Shown: positions 10,495-19,624, numbered from the stretch's first letter. The stretch: DNA of 64,000 nt from Hydrogenophilales bacterium (GCA_016703155.1 JADJCP010000001.1:620001-684000); one strand, 5' to 3'. Made by a program: numbers and translations. Notes: generated from the sequence alone by a model not told the origin.

Positions 10495-10605
10495 GGACGC
10501 GCTGAAGAATTCGTCATCGCGGGCGCGTGGCGATCCGGCTGTTGATTTATGGCGCACTGGATTGCCTTCGCTCGCAATGACAATGGCGATAAATCTGCGT
10601 TTCCC
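10495..10605. repeat. Composite MITE-like element, copy 1
   Basis: An element of about 111 bp running from ggacgcgctgaagaattcg through tggcgatcc, ggctgttgattta, ctggattgcc and ctcgcaatgac to aaatctgcgtttccc. The same order of blocks recurs at 59610-59739, and in reverse at 36818-36948 and 14583-14804. The centre is an inverted pair (gtcatcgcg...ggcgatcc and ggattgcc...cgcaatgac). It has no coding capacity. The conserved outer ends suggest it moves as a unit, as a MITE would (inference). Confidence 0.65.
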
Positions 10606-10849
10606 TAATGCATACCGAGCCTTTCCAAAGGGGGGTGCCAGAGCCCAAACCCATGCAAGTTTGTTCGACCGCCGTATAGGTCAAACCTCGGTGAGTCCCC
10701 CGGAAGAGCCGGGGGCTTGCCTCCATGAGTCATATGGTGGTCGGCGCTACAAACGCGACGATTAGCATATCCGCGGACGAATGAGGGTTTTTATCCGTAC
10801 CCACCGCTCATAAACCGACGACCGGTAGGGTTAATCAGCGCAACGGCAC
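10606..10849. other. Non-coding stretch with a GC hairpin
   Basis: No gene is seen here. It contains the hairpin fragment near 10620 and a perfect 7-bp stem (cccccgg/ccggggg, 10697-10703 and 10709-10715) with an aagag loop, followed by cttgcctccatgag. There is no T-run after the stem, so it is not a classic terminator. It could be the end of a lost mobile element. I see no riboswitch signature. Confidence 0.4.
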
Positions 10850-10878
10850 TTGACGTGTTATTTTTTCACACATACAGT
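10850..10878 (+). promoter_or_regulatory. Sigma-70-type promoter for the multiheme cytochrome
   Basis: TTGACG at 10850-10855 and TACAGT at 10873-10878 are separated by exactly 17 bases, close to the housekeeping consensus. The spacer is T-rich in an otherwise GC-rich region. A transcript from here would have a leader of about 55 bases and the strong ribosome site aaggag before the ATG at 10941. Confidence 0.6.
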
Positions 10879-10940
10879 TGAGGCCGTCCACAGGGAAATC
10901 CCGTACCCAGGGGCGCGACGTACTAAAAAGGAGAAACGTC

Positions 10941-13139
10941 ATGAACGCAAAGATGGTTTTCGGCTGGCTCTCCGGCCTGTTACTGCTGCCATGGTTGATG
11001 GTCGCGGTGCAAGCCGACTCGGCACGCTTGTCCGCGACCACGACGCAGGTGTCGATCGTCGTGGGCAAGGATACCGAGGTGAAGATCAAGAACGCCTCGG
11101 GCAAACTCAGCCTGGCGAATTCGAACAGCTCCGCCGTCGCGGCCAGCGTCAGTGGCGATACCCTGAAGATCAAGGGAAAGAAGGTCGGCAGTTCAACGCT
11201 GACCGTCAAGGACAAGCGCTCCAACGTGCAGATCGCCGTGCAGGTTCTGGCGAAAGTGTCGGATGACGACAATGCCGGCACGCCCAGCACGGGCTCCAGC
11301 GACGGCATGGCGGTCACCCCGTCAACCTTGGTACTGATCCCTGGACAAAGCTCGGCCTTCAACGTCAGTGGCGCGTCCGGGAAAATTTCAGTCAAGAATT
11401 CCGACAGCGACGTCGCCAGCACCTCGATCAGCGGCGCCAGCATCAAGGTCAAGGCAAAAACCATCGGCAAGACCTTCCTGACCATCCGCGATCGCACGCG
11501 AACCGCCGTTGTGCAGGTCACGGTCCAGGCGGCGACCAATACCGGTGGCGGCAGCACCACGCCCATCGCCGGCGCCTACACCCTGCTGGCCTGGAACGAC
11601 CTGGGCATGCACTGCATGGACGGTGACATGTCGGTGTTCTCGATCCTGCCGCCGTACAACAACCTGCACGCCCAACTGGTCAGCAACAGTTCGACCCAGG
11701 TCGTCACCCAAGGCGTTTCCCTGACCTACGAGGCGCTGGCCGACCCGGACGGCTCGATCAACAGCATTTCGTCGACCAAGACCAATTTCTGGCAGTACGT
11801 GAACAAGCTGTTCGGCGCCGTCCTGCCCTTGGACGAGGGCCTGGCCGGAAAGCGCACAGCTTCGGCGGTGCCGCAACCGATGGAGTACAACGCCACGGAC
11901 AAGATGTTCGTCGCCGAAGGCATCCCCATCACGCCCTACGACGACGCCGGCAAGAAGAACACCTACCCCCTGGTCAAGGTGGTCGCCCGCGACAGCACCG
12001 GCAAGGTGCTGGCCCAGGCGCGTGTCGTGCTGCCGGTCTCCGACGAGATGAGCTGCGCCAGCTGCCATGCCTCCAACACCGGCAGCGCCGACGCCATGCC
12101 GAATGCCGGCTGGGCCAACCTCGGCAATCCGGAACGCGACTACAAGATGAACATCCTGCGTCTGCATGACCAGAAGCACCAGGCGTCAGCCACGTTCACC
12201 ACCGCGGCGAACACCCTGGTGAATGCCGGCAAATACCCCACCGCGCTGCGCAGTGGCCTGGCCGTCATGGCCGGCGGCGACAACCCGGTCCTGTGCGCCT
12301 CCTGCCACGCCTCGAATGCCTTGCCCGGCACCGGCGTCGCCGGCGTGAAACCCCTGACCGAAGCGATCCACGGCCACCATGCCATGGTCAAGGATGCCCA
12401 GACCGGGGTACTGCTCGACAGCATCAACAACCGCAGTGCTTGCTACCAGTGCCACCCCGGCTCAGAGACCAAGTGTCTGCGCGGCGCCATGGGCAATGCG
12501 GTCGACGCCAACGGCAAGGCCACCATGGATTGCCAGGCCTGTCACAGCACCATGTCGAAGGTCGGCCGTGCCGGTCGGGTCGGCTGGCTGGATCAGCCGA
12601 ACTGCCAGGCCTGCCACCACGACGGCAAGCGTGAGCTGTCCGCCGTCTCGGCGACCGGCATCCTGAAAACCTGGACCGATACCCGCTACGCCAGCAACCC
12701 GAACACCCCGGCCGCCGGCTTCTCCCTGTTCCGCTTCAGCAAGGGACACGGCGGCTTGCAGTGCGAGGCCTGCCACGGCGCCACCCATGCCGAGTACCCC
12801 AGCTCGCATCGCAACGACAACCTGCTCTCGCAGGATGTCCAGGGACGCGACGGCACCAGCGGCGAATGCTCAAGCTGCCACAAGAGCGTACCGAACACCG
12901 CCACCGGCGGCCCGCACGGCATGCATACCATCGGCAGTGCCTGGATCGGCCAGCATGAAGACGTCGCCGAAAACAACGCCACCGCCTGCGCGTACTGCCA
13001 TGGCGCCGATTATCGCGGCGGCCCGCTGTCGACCGTCAAGAAGGCCCGTAGCTTCAACGCCGATGGCCGCACGGTGAACTACGCCGTCGGACAAAAGGTC
13101 GGCTGCTACGACTGCCACAATGGCCCGCGCGGGGACTGA
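10941..13139 (+). CDS. Secreted nonaheme c-type cytochrome with Ig-like repeats
   Basis: A 732-aa exported protein. A signal peptide (about 1-26, ending VQA before DSA) is followed by two similar Ig/BIG2-like segments (about 30-115 and 120-205) rich in Ser, Lys and Val. Next comes a conserved block WNDLGMHCMDGDMSVF around residue 215. Nine CXXCH heme-binding motifs lie in the second half: CASCH twice, CYQCH, CQACH twice, CEACH, CSSCH, CAYCH and CYDCH, the last close to the C-terminus. The start is set by aaggag and the signal peptide. It is a single gene between a promoter and a strong terminator. A role in periplasmic or cell-surface electron transfer is likely; the partner and substrate are unknown. 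Confidence 0.9.
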   Translation: MNAKMVFGWLSGLLLLPWLMVAVQADSARLSATTTQVSIVVGKDTEVKIKNASGKLSLANSNSSAVAASVSGDTLKIKGKKVGSSTLTVKDKRSNVQIAVQVLAKVSDDDNAGTPSTGSSDGMAVTPSTLVLIPGQSSAFNVSGASGKISVKNSDSDVASTSISGASIKVKAKTIGKTFLTIRDRTRTAVVQVTVQAATNTGGGSTTPIAGAYTLLAWNDLGMHCMDGDMSVFSILPPYNNLHAQLVSNSSTQVVTQGVSLTYEALADPDGSINSISSTKTNFWQYVNKLFGAVLPLDEGLAGKRTASAVPQPMEYNATDKMFVAEGIPITPYDDAGKKNTYPLVKVVARDSTGKVLAQARVVLPVSDEMSCASCHASNTGSADAMPNAGWANLGNPERDYKMNILRLHDQKHQASATFTTAANTLVNAGKYPTALRSGLAVMAGGDNPVLCASCHASNALPGTGVAGVKPLTEAIHGHHAMVKDAQTGVLLDSINNRSACYQCHPGSETKCLRGAMGNAVDANGKATMDCQACHSTMSKVGRAGRVGWLDQPNCQACHHDGKRELSAVSATGILKTWTDTRYASNPNTPAAGFSLFRFSKGHGGLQCEACHGATHAEYPSSHRNDNLLSQDVQGRDGTSGECSSCHKSVPNTATGGPHGMHTIGSAWIGQHEDVAENNATACAYCHGADYRGGPLSTVKKARSFNADGRTVNYAVGQKVGCYDCHNGPRGD

Positions 13140-13171
13140 TCCTCTCTCCTATCCTTCGCTCCCCGCTTCAA

Positions 13172-13193
13172 CCCCGCTTCGGCGGGGTTTTTT
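13172..13193 (+). terminator. Rho-independent terminator after the cytochrome gene
   Basis: Stem ccccgc/gcgggg with a four-base loop, then six T. It lies 33 bases after the cytochrome stop and 13 bases before the end of the convergent dehydrogenase gene. On the minus strand the stem is not followed by T, so it acts mainly on the cytochrome transcript. Confidence 0.85.
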
Positions 13194-13205
13194 GCGCGGC
13201 GCGCC

Positions 13206-14495
13206 TCACAAGCGCCAAAGCTGCAAACCCGCCGCCTTTACCGCCACCGGGTCATACGCGGATTTCACGTCGGCGAACACACCGCCCGGCTTCAGCCGGC
13301 TCAAAATCCCGGTCAAGGGCATCGCCAGGTACTGCCGGTGCGATACCGCCGCGACCACCGCATCCACGGCCTCTGGCAAAGCCTCCCAGGCTTGGAGCGA
13401 AATCCCGTATTCATGCAGCGCCTCGGCGGCCTCGGCGATGGGGTCGTGCACCGACACCTCGCAGCCGTACTCCCGCAACTCGCGGACCACATCGGCCACC
13501 TTGGAATTACGCAGGTCGGGACAGTTTTCCTTGAAGGTCAGCCCCAGGACGATGACCTTCGCCCCCTGCACCGGGCTGCCGTTGCGAATCATCCCCTTCA
13601 CCGTCTGCTGGGCCACGTAGGCAGCCATGCCGTCATTGATGCGCCGGCCCGCCAGGATCACCTGCGGGTGATAGCCCAACATAACCGCCTTGTGGGTGAG
13701 ATAGTAGGGATCCACGCCGATGCAATGCCCGCCCACCAAGCCGGGGCGAAACGGCAGGAAATTCCACTTGGTGCCGGCCGCCTGCAAGACCTCCAAGGTA
13801 TCGATCCCCATGCGGCCAAAGATCATCGCCAGCTCGTTCATCAGGGCAATGTTCAAATCGCGCTGGGTGTTCTCGATCACCTTCGCCGCCTCGGCCACCT
13901 TGATCGAACTCGCGCGGTGCACCCCGGCGGCGATCACCGACGCATACAACTCAGCCAGCGCCGCCAGCGTAGCCGCGTCATCCCCGGAGACCACCTTAAC
14001 GACCCGGGTGATCGTCCGTTCCGTATCGCCCGGGTTGACCCGCTCCGGCGAATAACCGACATGAAAGTCGCGCCGCCACTGCATGCCGGAATGCTGTTCC
14101 AGCAAGGGCACGCACACCTCCTCGGTCGCCCCCGGGTACACCGTCGACTCGTAAACCACGGTGACGCCCTTTTTCATGTGCTGGCCGACCGTGGCGGAGG
14201 CGTTCACCAGAGGCGAAAAATCCGGGATATTCGCGTCATCCACCGGCGTGGGAACGGCGACGATGATGACATCCGCGCGGGCAAGCGAAGCGGCATCGGC
14301 GCTGACCGTCAGCCGGGTCGCCGCCTTCAGGTCGGCCTCGCTGACGCCGCCAGTGGGGTCACGGTGGTTTCTGAAATGCGCCAGTTTGGCCGCGCACAGA
14401 TCGTAGCCGACCGTGTCGTATTGCTTGCCGAACTCCACGGCAAGCGGCAGGCCAACATAGCCAAGACCCACAACAGCAATGACGGGAGCGCTCAT
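13206..14495 (-). CDS. Nucleotide-sugar dehydrogenase, TviB/WbpO-like
   Basis: UDP-N-acetylhexosamine-type dehydrogenase that oxidises C6 of a nucleotide sugar to the uronic acid. The 429-aa chain has an N-terminal Rossmann fold (VVGLGYVGLPLAVEF), a middle domain with PGATEEVCVP and YSPERVNPGD, and the catalytic Cys in GGHCIGVDPYYL. The C-terminal domain has GLTFKENCPDLRNS. The YSPERVNPGD and GGHCIGVDPYYL wording matches the TviB/WbpO group (UDP-GlcNAc or UDP-GalNAc) better than UDP-glucose dehydrogenase. It is the first gene of the minus-strand polysaccharide locus as read from the left, so a uronic amino sugar is probably in the polymer. Confidence 0.93.
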   Translation of the reverse strand: MSAPVIAVVGLGYVGLPLAVEFGKQYDTVGYDLCAAKLAHFRNHRDPTGGVSEADLKAATRLTVSADAASLARADVIIVAVPTPVDDANIPDFSPLVNASATVGQHMKKGVTVVYESTVYPGATEEVCVPLLEQHSGMQWRRDFHVGYSPERVNPGDTERTITRVVKVVSGDDAATLAALAELYASVIAAGVHRASSIKVAEAAKVIENTQRDLNIALMNELAMIFGRMGIDTLEVLQAAGTKWNFLPFRPGLVGGHCIGVDPYYLTHKAVMLGYHPQVILAGRRINDGMAAYVAQQTVKGMIRNGSPVQGAKVIVLGLTFKENCPDLRNSKVADVVRELREYGCEVSVHDPIAEAAEALHEYGISLQAWEALPEAVDAVVAAVSHRQYLAMPLTGILSRLKPGGVFADVKSAYDPVAVKAAGLQLWRL

Positions 14496-14582
14496 TCGTC
14501 AGGCTTCAAAAACGCGATGACCGCAATATTGCCATACCCGAAGCCGCGGGCACGGGCAAAAACCCAGCCGTCACTCAGCCCT

Positions 14583-14804
14583 GGGGAAACGATTTATTCG
14601 CTGATCGTCATTGCGAGTCGGCGCAGCCGACGCGGCAATCCAGTCCAACCCAACCGCCGCAGGCAACCCACCACACCCCTGGACTGCCGCGCTGCGCTCG
14701 CAGTGACCCCCTCCCCGTCATTGCAGGCGAAGCGCGGCAATCCAGTGCGCCAATAAATCAACAGCCTATGGATCGCCACATCGCTGCGCTCCTCGCGATG
14801 ACGA
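14583..14804. repeat. Composite MITE-like element, copy 2, with internal insertion
   Basis: Reverse-orientation copy of the 10495 element: ggggaaacgatttattcgctgatcgtcattgcgag at the left and aataaatcaacagcctatggatcgcc to gcgatgacgagtt at the right. It is longer than the others (about 222 bp) because a unit of the gtcattgcgagtcggc / ctcgcagtgac repeat family sits inside it. With the next hairpin pair it fills the 422-base gap between the dehydrogenase and fcl, where I see no gene. Confidence 0.65.
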
Positions 14805-14808
14805 GTTA

Positions 14809-14868
14809 ATCGCCCGCAAGCGGGCTCCTGCAAAATCAATGGGCTGTAGGAGCCCGCTTGCGGGCGAT
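14809..14868. repeat. GTAGGAGCCCGC hairpin pair
   Basis: Two inverted copies of a 22-23 base motif: atcgcccgcaagcgggctcc on the left and its reverse complement on the right (14846-14868), about 14 bases apart. Each copy is itself a hairpin (cccgc-aa/tt-gcggg). The same pair occurs at 17750-17806, 18046-18101 and 18984-19042. REP-like elements of this kind are common between genes in Pseudomonas and related bacteria. Confidence 0.75.
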
Positions 14869-14917
14869 GGCATTTGATCAGCGCCTCCCCAGGCCGCCGG
14901 CGCCCGGGTCGGAAGCG

Positions 14918-15877
14918 TCAAGCCGCCCCGCGTGCCTCGAAATCCGCATACGCCCGGGTCAAGCCCTGTTCAAGACCCACTCGCGCGCGCCAGCCGAGTG
15001 CATGCAGGCGACTGACATCCATCAGCTTGCGGGGCGTGCCATCCGGCTTGGTCGGATCGAATTCGATGCGGCCGGCGAAGCCCACCACCTTGCCGAGGGT
15101 CTCGGCCAGCGCGCGGATGGTCATATCCTCGCCGGTACCCACATTGATGTGCGACAGCATCGGCTGGGTGTTCGCCGCATACGTCGCCGGGTCCAGTTCC
15201 ATGACGTGGACGCTGGCCTCGGCCATGTCGTCGACGTACAGGAATTCGCGCATCGGTGTCCCCGTGCCCCAGATCGTCACCGACTCGGCCCGCTGCACCT
15301 TCGCCTCGTGGAAGCGGCGGATCAGCGCCGGAATGACGTGGCTATTTTCCGGATGATAGTTATCGCCCGGACCGTACAGGTTGGTCGGCATCACGCTGCG
15401 GTAATCGGTGCCGTACTGACGGTTGTAGCTCTCGCACAACTTGATGCCGGCGATCTTGGCGATGGCATACGGCTCGTTGGTCGCCTCCAGCACCCCGGTC
15501 AGCAAGGCATCCTCGCGCATCGGCTGGGGCGCCAGCTTGGGATAGATGCAACTCGACCCCAGGAACAACAGCTTGCGCACCCCCACCCGCCAGGCCTCGT
15601 GGACGATGTTCGCCTCCATCATCAGGTTCTGGTAGATGAATTCCGCCGGATAGGTGTTATTGGCATGGATGCCACCCACCTTCGCCGCCGCCAGATACAC
15701 CTGATCGGGCTTTTCCCGTTCGAAGAAGTCGCGCACGGCGGCCTGGCTGGTCAAGTCCAGTTCGGCATGAGTGCGCGTGATGATGTTGTTATTACCTCGG
15801 GCCTTAAGCACCCGAACAATGGCAGAGCCCACCATGCCGCGATGGCCGGCAACGTAAATTTTAGATACAAGATTCAT
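14918..15877 (-). CDS. fcl: GDP-L-fucose synthase
   Basis: Epimerase-reductase that converts GDP-4-keto-6-deoxymannose to GDP-L-fucose with NADPH. The 319-aa extended-SDR protein has the cofactor loop GHRGMVGSA and the substrate signature [12 protein letters not shown]. Catalytic Ser (SSCIYPK) and Tyr-Lys (YAIAKIAG) are present, as is the C-terminal [10 protein letters not shown]. It works after gmd, 440 bases upstream on the same strand; a four-helix-bundle gene lies between them. Fucose is therefore a likely sugar of the polymer. Confidence 0.96.
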   Translation of the reverse strand: MNLVSKIYVAGHRGMVGSAIVRVLKARGNNNIITRTHAELDLTSQAAVRDFFEREKPDQVYLAAAKVGGIHANNTYPAEFIYQNLMMEANIVHEAWRVGVRKLLFLGSSCIYPKLAPQPMREDALLTGVLEATNEPYAIAKIAGIKLCESYNRQYGTDYRSVMPTNLYGPGDNYHPENSHVIPALIRRFHEAKVQRAESVTIWGTGTPMREFLYVDDMAEASVHVMELDPATYAANTQPMLSHINVGTGEDMTIRALAETLGKVVGFAGRIEFDPTKPDGTPRKLMDVSRLHALGWRARVGLEQGLTRAYADFEARGAA

Positions 15878-15895
15878 GATTCAAGACTCAAGTAA

Positions 15896-16252
15896 TCAAC
15901 AGCGCTCACGGACCGAACGAATCAATCCATGCAGCATTTTTGAAATCGCCTCGGCTTCGGCTAACCATGCCTTACCCTGCTCTCGGCCGATATAACCGAT
16001 GTCCATCCCGATATAGATCTGGGTGCGCAACTCCCCCGCCGAGCCCTTCGCATAATTAAGGAAATTGGCGATTTCCTTATCCGATCCCCGCTCATGCCCC
16101 TCGGCAATATTCGACGGAATCGACAAACCTGCCCGCGTAATCTGATCCCGGAAACCATAGTCCTTCAGATCAGCGAAAGCCTTATACAAGTCCGCGCTCA
16201 ACCGCGCCGACTTCTTCCAGACTTCCAATTCCTCAAATCGCGACATGGACAA
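15896..16252 (-). CDS. Four-helix bundle protein, 23S rRNA IVS-encoded family
   Basis: A 118-aa helical protein: RFEELEVWKKSARLSADLYKAF, then LSIPSNIAEGHERGS, FLNYAKGSAGELRTQ and a last helix. These are the signatures of the family first seen in 23S rRNA intervening sequences, structurally like the Avd accessory protein of diversity-generating retroelements. No reverse transcriptase or variable repeat is nearby. It lies between fcl and gmd, a position where such genes are often found in polysaccharide loci. The function is unknown. The start is either ATG at 16252 or the one two codons in. Confidence 0.9.
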   Translation of the reverse strand: MSMSRFEELEVWKKSARLSADLYKAFADLKDYGFRDQITRAGLSIPSNIAEGHERGSDKEIANFLNYAKGSAGELRTQIYIGMDIGYIGREQGKAWLAEAEAISKMLHGLIRSVRERC

Positions 16253-16316
16253 GAGAGAGGCGAGATTTAAGGTTCAAAGCACAAGACCCCTTGCAACTTG
16301 CATCTTGAACCCGCCA

Positions 16317-17432
16317 TTACTCGTGATAATCCATCGCCTTATAGCCGTGCTTCTTCACCAACTCATCCCGCTCGGCCGCTTTCAAATCCTCACGCACCAT
16401 CTCGGCGACCAGCTCATCGAAGGTAATGCGCGGCGTCCAGCCGAGTTTCTGCTTCGCCTTGGACGGATCTCCAAGCAACGTTTCGACTTCGGTCGGCCGG
16501 AAATAGCGCGGGTCCACCGCCACGATAACCCTGCTTGAATCCAGCACCTTGCCACTTGCATCTGTCATCACCAGAATGCCCTTCTCGTCCACGCCCGTGC
16601 CTTCCCAGCGGATGGTCATGCCCAGTTCCTTGGCGGCGGCATTGACGAAATCGCGGACGCTGTACTGCACGCCGGTGGCGATCACGAAATCCTCGGGCTT
16701 CTCCTGTTGCAGCATCAGCCACTGCATCTCCACATAGTCCCTGGCGTGGCCCCAGTCGCGCTTCGCGTCCATGTTGCCCAGGTACACGCAGTCCTGCAGG
16801 CCCAGCTTGATGCGGGCCAGCGCACGGGTGATCTTGCGCGTGACGAAAGTCTCGCCGCGCACCGGCGACTCGTGGTTAAAGAGAATGCCGTTGCAGGCAT
16901 ACATGCCATACGCCTCGCGGTAATTCACCGTAATCCAGTAGGCATACAGCTTGGCCACGGCATACGGGCTGCGCGGATAAAACGGGGTCGTTTCCTTTTG
17001 CGGAATCTCCTGCACCAGGCCGAACAACTCCGAAGTCGAGGCCTGATAGAACTTGCTCTTCTTCTCCAGACCGAGGATGCGGATCGCCTCCAGGATTCGC
17101 AACGCCCCCAGGGCATCCGAATTGGCGGTGTACTCGGGTTCCTCGAACGACACCGCGACATGGCTCTGCGCCGCCAGGTTATAGATCTCGTCCGGCTTCA
17201 CCTGCTGGATGATGCGAATCAACGAAGAAGAATCGGTCAGATCGCCATGATGCAGAATGAATTTTCGGTTCTTTTCATGGGGATCCTGATACAGATGATC
17301 GATCCGATCCGTGTTGAACAACGACGTCCGGCGCTTGATGCCGTGAACCTCATACCCCTTTTCCAGCAGAAACTCGGCCAGATACGCCCCATCCTGACCC
17401 GTAATGCCCGTAATCAACGCAACCTTGCTCAT
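16317..17432 (-). CDS. gmd: GDP-mannose 4,6-dehydratase
   Basis: Converts GDP-D-mannose to GDP-4-keto-6-deoxy-D-mannose, the first step to GDP-L-fucose. The 371-aa extended-SDR protein opens with [16 protein letters not shown] and has [14 protein letters not shown], the catalytic Thr/Glu region STSELFG and the Tyr-Lys pair [21 protein letters not shown] and the C-terminal YFRPTEVE are typical of Gmd. The start is ATG at 17432; an in-frame extension upstream runs into unrelated sequence. No phosphomannose isomerase or mannose-1-phosphate guanylyltransferase is in this window, so GDP-mannose must come from elsewhere. Confidence 0.97.
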   Translation of the reverse strand: MSKVALITGITGQDGAYLAEFLLEKGYEVHGIKRRTSLFNTDRIDHLYQDPHEKNRKFILHHGDLTDSSSLIRIIQQVKPDEIYNLAAQSHVAVSFEEPEYTANSDALGALRILEAIRILGLEKKSKFYQASTSELFGLVQEIPQKETTPFYPRSPYAVAKLYAYWITVNYREAYGMYACNGILFNHESPVRGETFVTRKITRALARIKLGLQDCVYLGNMDAKRDWGHARDYVEMQWLMLQQEKPEDFVIATGVQYSVRDFVNAAAKELGMTIRWEGTGVDEKGILVMTDASGKVLDSSRVIVAVDPRYFRPTEVETLLGDPSKAKQKLGWTPRITFDELVAEMVREDLKAAERDELVKKHGYKAMDYHE

Positions 17433-17585
17433 TTCACTGTCCCTGTAAAAAAGCCGCTGGACGCGGCATGTAATGCGAGGGCATTCGACAAGATGAAACC
17501 ACCCGCTTCGCTTGTTATTGGTGTGCTTTAAGGCCGGAATTTTATCAGAGCCCCAGCCAAATCGCCTGGATACCGGCGAGGCAAC

Positions 17586-18258
17586 GTCATAGCGAGGCGG
17601 CAAAGCCGACGCGGCAATCCAGTCCAATCCAGCCGCCGCAGGCGACCCACACCCCTGGACTGCCGCGCTACGCTCGCAGTGACAACCGCTCCGTCATTGC
17701 GAGTCGGCACCGCCGACGCGGCACCTCGGTACAGCCAAAATAGACTGACGTAGGAGCCCGCTTGCGGGCGATATCCCGATTTGATCGCCCGCAAGCGGGC
17801 TCCTACGATCGACCCACCCAATGGATGACTCGAAGGATGGACTGCCACGCTACGCTCGCAGTGACAACCGCTCCGTCATTGCGAGTCGGCAACGCCGACG
17901 CGGCAATCCAGTCCAATCCAGCCGCCGCAGGAGACCCACACCCCTGGACTGCCGCGCTACGCTCGCAGTGACGAACCACCCCCACCCCGTCATTACGAAG
18001 CGGCACCGCCGACGCGGCACCTCGGTACAGCCAAAATAGACTGACGTAGGAGCCCGCTTGCGGGCGATATCCCCGTTGATCGCCCGCAAGCGGGCTCCTA
18101 CGATCGACCCACCCAAAGGTGACTCGAAGGATGGACTGCCGCGCTGCGCTCGCAGTGACAACCGCTCCGTCATTGCGAGTCGGCACCGCCGACGTGGCAA
18201 TCCAGTCCAACCCAGCCGCCGCAGGCGACCACACACCCCTGGACTGCCGCGCTACGCG
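17586..18258. repeat. Block of GTCATTGCGAG palindromic repeats with nested hairpin pairs
   Basis: The gap between gmd and mazF is filled by repeats. Whole units run from gtcattgcgagtcggc through ggcaatccagtccaa and cgccgcaggcgacc to ctggactgccgcgctacgctcgcagtgac. Two composite units have the middle replaced by ctcggtacagccaaaatagac, a GTAGGAGCCCGC hairpin pair (17750-17806 and 18046-18101) and cgatcgacccacccaa. The same composite recurs at 18943-19105, so the nested unit has been copied as a whole. Reading frames across the block are repeat artefacts. Confidence 0.85.
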
Positions 18259-18279
18259 ATCATTCGATAGGCTGAGGAA

Positions 18280-18621
18280 TCAAACGAGCCGCAATAAGGC
18301 CCTGATCCTGGCCTTGATGTCAGCAAGCTCGGCGGCCGACACCTCGCCCTTGCGTTCGGCACGTCGGGTCTGCCAGTCCAGGCTTTTGACCTGATCGGCC
18401 AGCGCAGCGCCAGTGGCGCCCCCGCTCTCAAGCACAACCTCAAAGGGATAACCCTTGATCTGGTTGGTGATGGGCACGCATACCAGCAAACCCGCTCGGC
18501 TGTTGTAGGCCTTTGGGCTCAGCACGACCGCTGGCCTGCGCCCTGCCTGCTCGTGGCCACTTTGTGGCGTGAAGTTCAGCCAGACGAGGTCACCTTCGTC
18601 CGGCACATACGTGCCCACCAT
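18280..18621 (-). CDS. mazF: MazF/PemK-type endoribonuclease toxin
   Basis: Toxin of a type II toxin-antitoxin pair that cleaves mRNA. The 113-aa protein shows the family pattern: GDLVWLNFTPQSGHEQAGRRPAVVLS, then VCVPITNQIKGYPFEV and LADQVKSLDW. The conserved Arg-Pro-Ala-Val strand and the Lys-Ser-Leu-Asp turn are intact. Its ATG at 18621 overlaps the antitoxin stop by one base (tgATG), giving tight coupling. The module is embedded between repeat blocks inside the polysaccharide locus. Confidence 0.93.
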   Translation of the reverse strand: MVGTYVPDEGDLVWLNFTPQSGHEQAGRRPAVVLSPKAYNSRAGLLVCVPITNQIKGYPFEVVLESGGATGAALADQVKSLDWQTRRAERKGEVSAAELADIKARIRALLRLV

Positions 18622-18863
18622 CAAAACCGCTCCTTGCCTTCGGGGGTACCAAAGTCCTGTTCGGCGTGCAGGTTCTTCGGCGTGATGCCTGCCAGTAAGT
18701 CATCAAGCGAGTAGGCCGGAGCCGCCGGCTCGATGATCACCCGACCCTGTTCGACACGAACTTCGACCATCTGGTCGATGGCCAGGTGCGCGGCCTCCAT
18801 GATCGCCGCCGGCAAACGCACCGCGGGGCTGTTACCCCATTTCTTGACGACTTGAGTGACCAT
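18621..18863 (-). CDS. mazE: MazE-type antitoxin (AbrB fold)
   Basis: An 80-aa antitoxin with an N-terminal swapped-hairpin AbrB/SpoVT DNA-binding domain (VKKWGNSPAVRLPAAIMEAA, then VEVRVEQGRVIIEP). The acidic, proline-containing tail (YSLDDLLAGITP) would wrap the toxin. The start is ATG at 18863, preceded by ggagg; a longer in-frame version lacks a ribosome site. It precedes mazF and probably represses the operon through the palindrome at 18896-18910. Confidence 0.92.
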   Translation of the reverse strand: MVTQVVKKWGNSPAVRLPAAIMEAAHLAIDQMVEVRVEQGRVIIEPAAPAYSLDDLLAGITPKNLHAEQDFGTPEGKERF

Positions 18864-18895
18864 ATCCGGACCTCCAATGTTGAAACAAATGTAGA

Positions 18896-18910
18896 TACAC
18901 TCCGAGTGTA
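18896..18910 (-). promoter_or_regulatory. Probable mazEF operator palindrome
   Basis: A perfect palindrome with 7-bp arms (tacactc-c-gagtgta) lies 33-47 bases upstream of the mazE ATG. On the coding strand it runs into TGTATCTACAT, which as I recall resembles the operator core of E. coli mazEF. Autorepression by MazE and the MazEF complex at such sites is established for the family; binding here is inferred. Confidence 0.5.
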
Positions 18911-18942
18911 GGGCATTCACACCCCCAGCGCCATCTCCTGCT

Positions 18943-19213
18943 CATTGCGACCCGGCACCTCAGTACAGCCACAATAGACTGACGTAGGAGCCCGCTTGCG
19001 GGCGATATCCCGATTTGATCGCCCGCAAGCGGGGGCTCCTACGATCGACCCACCCAATGGGTGACTCGAAGGATGGACTGCCGCGCTACGCTCGCAGTGA
19101 CGAACCACCCCCACCCCGTCATTGCGAGGCGGCAAAGCCGACGTGGCAATCCAGTCAAACCCACCGCCGCAGGCGACCTACACCCCTGGACTGCCGCGCT
19201 GCGCTCGCAGTGA
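18943..19213. repeat. GTCATTGCGAG repeat block between the two toxin-antitoxin modules
   Basis: Contains the composite unit (ctcagtacagccacaatagac, a GTAGGAGCCCGC hairpin pair at 18984-19042, cgatcgacccacccaa, ctgccgcgctacgctcgcagtgac), followed by one full unit starting gtcattgcgaggcggcaaagccg and ending gctcgcagtgac at 19213. No gene is seen between mazE and hicB. Confidence 0.8.
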
Positions 19214-19231
19214 CGGCGCCAGCCCATCAAT

Positions 19232-19624
19232 TCAAGCCATTAACGCCAAATGCGCGATAAACCCGGAACGGCTCTCGCCCGCGGCCTTTGCCTTGGCATC
19301 CAACCGTAACAAAACCCTGCGAGGCAGCGTGATATTCACACGCTCCACCTGATCCTCCAAAAGCGCCGGGTCAACCTCGGCCAACGCCCAAATCCAACCG
19401 TCAAACTCTGGATTAGCCCGATGAACAGCAATGTCACCCGGTTTTGGAATGTCCCCCCCCGCATCGAGAACCGACTCGATCCATAACGTCATCGCCTCGG
19501 TTGCGTTCGTGATCGCCTCATCCAGTGTATCCCCCGCCGAAAAACACCCAGGAAGATCAGGCACAACCACTCCCCAAGCGTGTTTATCGTCACCCGGCTC
19601 AATGGCAATCGGATATCTCATCAT
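19232..19624 (-). CDS. hicB: HicB-type antitoxin
   Basis: A 130-aa antitoxin. The N-terminal partial RNase-H-like fold reads YPIAIEPG...WGVVVPDLPGCFSAGDTLDEAITNATEAM. The C-terminal ribbon-helix-helix part (RVNITLPRRVLLRLDAKAKAAGES) would bind the operator. It follows hicA by 6 bases in the usual toxin-first order. Confidence 0.93.
   Translation of the reverse strand: MMRYPIAIEPGDDKHAWGVVVPDLPGCFSAGDTLDEAITNATEAMTLWIESVLDAGGDIPKPGDIAVHRANPEFDGWIWALAEVDPALLEDQVERVNITLPRRVLLRLDAKAKAAGESRSGFIAHLALMA

Noticed and set aside
10697..10715. GC hairpin considered as a terminator or riboswitch part
   Set aside because: No T-run follows and no conserved riboswitch core is seen; it is also 230 bases from the next gene.
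13338..14756. Long plus-strand frame over the nucleotide-sugar dehydrogenase
   Set aside because: Shadow frame with biased composition; the minus-strand protein has all family motifs.
15896..16252. Diversity-generating retroelement accessory protein
   Set aside because: The fold is related to Avd, but there is no reverse transcriptase, template repeat or variable repeat in the window.
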